Origin: Bedellia somnulentella
Lineage: Eukaryota > Arthropoda > Insecta > Lepidoptera > Bedelliidae
DNA: 64,000 nucleotides
NCBI GenBank assembly: GCA_963576735.1
Contig: OY755184.1
Location: 1-64,000 of the forward strand
Direction of reading: 5' to 3'
Within the stretch, counting starts at the first letter, position 1. Each line of letters starts with the position of its first letter. The notes under the pieces are model-generated. The model did not search any database, was not told the origin of the DNA, and saw only the letters and a list, made by a program, of their open reading frames with translations. The position numbers and the translations under genes were made by a program. Shown in pieces: positions 60,215-64,000 of this stretch.

Positions 60215-62975
60215 GTATGTGGAGCATACATACAGATAGGCATACGCACAGGTACTTTCACAAAGGTAAGGCGTCCATACTTTATATATGTAATAATAAT
60301 AATCGTTTATTACCATTTGACATTTACATAAATAGTTATTCCCATGTATATGTTTTAAATTAAAAATAGGCGGCGATAGGACTGCCCCCTATCACGTGTG
60401 TGCACTGTCTAAGCAAAACGTGAGTACTCTGAACACCGGGTGACAAAATGTCGCATAATGTTCAGAATATATTAGTACCTCTGTCAGCCCCTTCGGGGAT
60501 ATACCACGTGAACGTTTGAGTCTGGGTAAAAAGTGAGTAGTTAATTATTCATAGTTTAGTTTGGACTGCGATGCATATACTTATACTAATATACATGTCG
60601 TGATCAATAAGTGTTAGCCAGAGCTACTAAATCTACGATATTTATTCTACTTCTGCAGTAAAATGAGGAGTACGATGAAATAAAAGAACTTAAGAGGAAC
60701 TTGGCAACTAAATCACTCACTATATCTTGCTATCAAGCCTTAGTTTCCTTCGACGTTTCATACGATTTGGTATTACTATCAGTATATAAGCTGAAAAAGC
60801 TTTGTTAGCGTGAAGTTGTGTTAATAAAAGGTTCAATATCACCTAATATAACACGCAATTAATAAGCAATCTATTAAGAGGTCTTAACGACGATAGGATC
60901 TTAGACGGTAGATATGCTTAACGACATTCTATAAAATGTGCTGAGACCCTTCAAATCCACTTCTCTTTTTAATATCTGATGATTTCTTACCTGAATGCCA
61001 AGTTGGGCATGAAAACAATAAGTTATCCCTTTCCATTTCATGTTTCTTTTCTCGAACCTGAGGCTACAATTACAATAAATAATATTTGTTTACATCTTAA
61101 TACCACGATGATTATACCATGAATGAACACAAAGTTTTTCTGCTACTCCTACAGAATTTGTAACATTTCCAATAGATCCTTCGTCAACTTTTTTTCTTTA
61201 ATATTTAGCCATGTTAAGGTAGTGGACCGCCTCTGATTCGCTCAGGTTTTTAAGAGTACAAAACTTATTTTCGCAATCTACAGAGAAAGTCTTGTAAAAA
61301 TTCGTGCAGCTTTTCCAAAGATTAGTCGGAGCAAATTATCAAAAAATGTAAAAATAATTAATTTGGTATATGTGCCGTATATAACATTATGTAGAACCAT
61401 TCACAGTACGACCCAGGCAAGTACTTATCTGACAATGTATTCCATCCCTCTTTTGCAACTATAATAAATTAATTACATATATAACTTTAGAAACACATTG
61501 ATGTGTTCTGATCCAGGATTCGAACCAGCGCATCTTTGCATAAAAGGCGGTTGTTCTTCCCACTGAGCTTTCACGGTTTTCTAAATGCTATCACAGTTAA
61601 TACTGCAACATTTGACATAGCACAGAACTGTACAGAAATTTTAAAGAATTAGTTTGTAAGTATTATATATGATTATGCTGACAGTTCCAATCGCGGCACC
61701 TGTGCGACCCGTGGGAGGAGCTGTCGCGCACGCTGGCCGCGTTCCCCGCCGACCACCTGGCCAGCCTCGCCAGCTGCTACTCCGACACCGCGGAGGAGGA
61801 CCTCGGCGATACGTACGAGAGGTGAGTGGTTGAACTATTTTTATTATAGATGTGTAGTGTCGGCTTAGAATAGCAATATCCCATTTTTTTCCATTGGTGA
61901 TCGTAAGGGCCTGTTCCCACTTATCCGATCAGTCTTTTTCTCGGTCAGTCTAAATAGACGGATGTGCCCAGTGGCAGTACAATTTGTATGGAGCTGTTCA
62001 CATTATGACTGATCCGGGCAAAAAGACTGATCCGAGTAATTCGACGGACGTTTTGCCACTGAGATGATCAGTCAAAACGTCCGGATCGGATGAGTGTGAA
62101 CGAACGTTCCGTCAAGACTGAAGGAAAATTCTTCCCAAGAGATCGTCGAAAGAGGAAAATGACATTCGAAAGTAGTTAAAGAACTTCGCCTCATCATTCC
62201 TTAATTCACCCATCAATGTTTCTAATGTCCCTGTTGAAAATCGGTCTCGAAGTATAGGATGCACCCAATGTTGTCTTCGTTTTTGTCTCATTCGTCTCAA
62301 ATACCACCACAATATAAGAACATCATCATCGCCGTCCATCGCGTACGAAAATACAAACTGGCAGCGAGTCGAACCACCGACCTTCCGTCAAAACAGACTG
62401 ATCGGATATAATGTGAACACCCGCGTCCGGCGTCCGGTTTCCGGGCAAAAAGACTGATCGGATAAGTGGGAACGGGCTCTAAGAGGCGACTAAGAGTATC
62501 GGGGTTTTTTAAGCGATTTTTGGAAAACATTTATTTTACAATCACAAAAACATTTATTTTACAAACACAAAAACATTTATTTTACAATCTTTTCCCCACT
62601 TAACTTCCCAAAGTGGCAGAAGAATTTTCTGAATCTGAAGTTCTGGCTACCCCTTTTAGGGATTATGGCCGTGAGTATATGTATGTAATAGTTTAGGTTT
62701 CATTAGAGCAGTAGGACCTCTGACTCTTATTAGTAGAAACTCATCATGTTGGATGTTGGTAGTAGCATTAAATTCTCAAAGAGACCACAAAAACTAACGA
62801 TAATAAAGATCCGTCTTTTTTCAGAGAGCTAGTCGATGATACCCTAAGAAAGAGTATGGAGAGGTTCTTTGAAGAGGAATGCCTAGTATTCTTGCCGAAT
62901 GACCCCAGCTTGTCGGACTTGGAAGAGGCTCTAAGCTCCGTAGACCCTGAAGTCAGTGTTAAGTGCATGCTTTGA
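59981..62975 (+). CDS. Unrecognised acidic 173-residue protein, three exons
   Basis: Exons 59981-60214, 61685-61821 and 62825-62975 join in phase (522 nt), with donors GTATGT and GTGAGT and acceptors TGACAG and TTTCAG. The start ATGAGTTTCTTG has AACAAA before it. Exon 1 encodes MSFLFKSFLESLPSSRSELV and an acidic Ser/Asp-rich segment (SLDGGSVDTASDIS). Exon 2 begins FQSRHLCDPWEELSRTLAAF. Exon 3 has KSMERFFEEECLVFLPND and ends VKCML. No signal peptide or membrane segment, and no catalytic motif that I know. GC-rich codon usage and clean splicing argue for a real gene. It is divergent from PFKFB isoform A. I do not recognise the family. Confidence 0.75.
60365..60530 (+). repeat. tRNA-derived SINE (family B), 3' part
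   Basis: GGCGATAGGACTGCCCCCTATC to CCCCTTCGGGGATATACC. Confidence 0.8.
61400..61580 (-). repeat. Degenerate tRNA-derived SINE (family B)
   Basis: CAGGATTCGAACCAGCGC (B box, reversed) and CCACTGAGCTTTCACGG (A box, reversed). Confidence 0.7.
61685..61821 (+). CDS. Unrecognised gene, exon 2
   Basis: 137 nt, FQSRHLCDPWEEL to GDTYE plus AG, donor GTGAGT. Strongly GC-rich. Confidence 0.75.
61907..62479 (-). mobile_element. PIF/Harbinger derivative of 573 bp
   Basis: Inverted ends: GGGCCTGTTCCCACTTATCC at left and, reversed, GAGCCCGTTCCCACTTATCC at right, both continuing GATCAG. A TAA target duplication (61904-61906, 62480-62482) is the family signature. Confidence 0.9.
62112..62339 (-). pseudogene. 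Harbinger transposase N-terminal remnant
   Basis: Encodes RRQHWVHPILRDRFSTGTLE then MGELRNDEAKFFNYFRMS, typical of the N-terminus of HARBI1/ALP1-like transposases. No DDE domain remains. Confidence 0.85.
62825..62975 (+). CDS. Unrecognised gene, exon 3 with stop
   Basis: 151 nt after a TTTTTTTCAG acceptor, RELVDDTLRKSMERFFEEEC to CML and TGA. Lower GC than exons 1 and 2. Confidence 0.75.
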
Positions 62976-63170
62976 ATAGAACCTAGGTGTCATTTTTAAT
63001 TTTGGCGACAAATTACCATTCGCGTCACTTGCTGGAATCATTTACACAATAGGCACAATCTAAAGTTTATTCTAATCTGTAAGTTTAACGAATATACTAA
63101 AATTCCATAATAGTGCCTTGCTACAAACAGTGAGTTACTATTAGAATCAAAAAACATATTTAGATACTGT
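62976..63170. other. 3' flank of the unrecognised gene
   Basis: AT-rich. No canonical AATAAA close by. Candidates occur only after 63340. Confidence 0.3.
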
Positions 63171-63290
63171 ATATATACATAGATATACTCACGGCCATAA
63201 ATCCCAAATAGGGTTTAGCCAGAGCTTTAGAGCTAGAAACTCGTCAGCCACATCTGGAAGTTGATAGGGGACAAGATGGTAGAATAAAGT
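63171..63290 (-). repeat. TATG-tailed element, 5'-truncated
   Basis: ATACATAGATATACTCACGGCC to AAAGTATCGTTG. Confidence 0.8.
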
Positions 63291-64000
63291 ATCGTTGTCG
63301 ATTTGTCTTTCGTTTTCAGATTTACAACTCATGAAGCAATGGAGAGCAATAAATAAAACAGCACGGTAGTATAAAATGCAGCATTTAATGGGAATGACAG
63401 TGTGTACAACAACTGTACCTACCAATACATTGTACATTATGATAAGCATCACATCGTGTTTCATTGCAACCTAACTTACAACGTTTTAGTCTTTCGTGGA
63501 GGTCTGCGTTGGACGTTCAATATTGGAGATATTGAGACAACAGTTAACTTAAAATAACTTTCAAATAGTACTATTTCCTGTTTCATTGAACCTGGTTTTC
63601 GGAGTACCTGCGAACTTCAAATTGGCAGACTTTTCAAGATGACAAGATGGTCGATTAAAAGAACAAAATTTATATTCATAAAAAGTGACAGAGTAAGAGA
63701 TAGGTAACTCATAGGACGATATTGCCTTTAAAAGTTCACTCTAATGTGCTAAATAACCTTGTAGTGTTGGGTCAGAATTGAATTACACTATCTTTTTCTG
63801 CGAGTGTCTAGGTGAGTCTACAAGACGAGTAAGAATCTGTTTTACTGACTGGCGGTGGACTCTAATACGAAATTCTTCTATTATTATTATTATATTACTG
63901 TAAATTTATTGAATAATGACTGGCTTACAATATAGCACTAGTCCTTTTGTCACGGAAACTTTGAATGCTGAGTAAGAGAGCAAGGACCGGTAATTGGTAA
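63291..64000. other. Right end of window, no gene recognised
   Basis: AT-rich. A (TTA)n run at 63879-63893 resembles a LINE tail. No supported ORF. Confidence 0.4.

Larger units (their letters stand above)
60215..61684. other. Intron 1 of the unrecognised gene
   Basis: Contains a family B SINE 3' part at 60365-60530 (plus) and a degenerate one at 61400-61580 (minus). A (TAA)n LINE-tail-like scrap lies near 60288-60315. No exon seen. Confidence 0.6.
61850..62690 (+). repeat. TATG-tailed element split by a Harbinger insertion
   Basis: The head GTGTAGTGTCGGCTTAG to GTGATCG lies at 61853-61906. The remainder AAGAGGCGACTAAG to GCCGTGAGTATATGTATG lies at 62481-62690. Confidence 0.9.

Noticed and set aside
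59927..60316. Minus-strand 129-codon ORF
   Set aside because: Antisense of exon 1 of the 59981 gene, extended by AT-rich flanks.

Overview
This window looks like nuclear DNA of a moth or butterfly (Lepidoptera). The evidence is AT-rich introns around GC-rich spliced exons, about thirty copies of a (TATG)n-tailed interspersed element, tRNA-derived SINEs, an RTE-type LINE, a Helitron with TC...CTAG ends, a mariner, a Harbinger and P-element-like (THAP) transposons. There are no bacterial operons, Shine-Dalgarno sites or CRISPR arrays. Most long ORFs here are transposon ORFs or shadows. The host genes are visible only as spliced exons, which I joined by splice sites and phase.

Host genes. (1) 1222-4687, minus: the first three coding exons of a DBF4-like gene (BRCT-like motif N), continuing off the left edge. 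(2) 15620-56461, minus: a complete 6-phosphofructo-2-kinase/fructose-2,6-bisphosphatase gene (PFKFB). It has two alternative first exons (56275-56461 and 39111-39174), seven shared internal exons and a terminal exon with a Thr/Ala/Gly-rich tail. All phases agree, giving 572 or 531 residues. The spacing of the three phosphatase catalytic residues (His, +69 Glu, +134 His) matches the mammalian enzyme. (3) 59981-62975, plus: an unrecognised three-exon gene of 173 residues, divergent from PFKFB.

Most unusual structure. At 21411-23045 the last 94 nt of the first phosphatase-domain exon of PFKFB (codons for the catalytic Glu), its 5' splice site and a (CATA)n spacer form a 128-bp unit present 13 times in a row, apparently without variation. 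Only the rightmost copy belongs to the complete exon. The other twelve place extra exon tails and identical splice donors in the following intron.

Mobile DNA. PFKFB intron 2 contains an apparently intact THAP9/P-element-type transposase (five exons, 900 residues, 30539-34217). Its 5' end was recently duplicated in tandem (27937-29692 and 29725-31480) through a 32-nt inverted junction. A related 1.75-kb P-like relic with a perfect 8-bp target duplication lies at 6761-8506, inside an older repeat whose uninterrupted paralogue is at 11726-12730. Others: an RTE fragment (8688-9505), a second LINE pseudogene (10248-11400), a compact LTR element with PBS, PPT and TSD (43013-45403) carrying a fold-back SINE, a Helitron (48443-49400), a CR1/Daphne-like LINE (50324-51815), a mariner with one frameshift (53252-54568) and a Harbinger derivative (61907-62479) inside a TATG-tailed element. 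The TATG-tailed elements, which show 12-14 bp target duplications in several cases, share their 3' terminus with a LINE seen only as 3' fragments here.

Limits: exon joins were made by eye, splice use is not proven, and TE clade names are family-level judgements.
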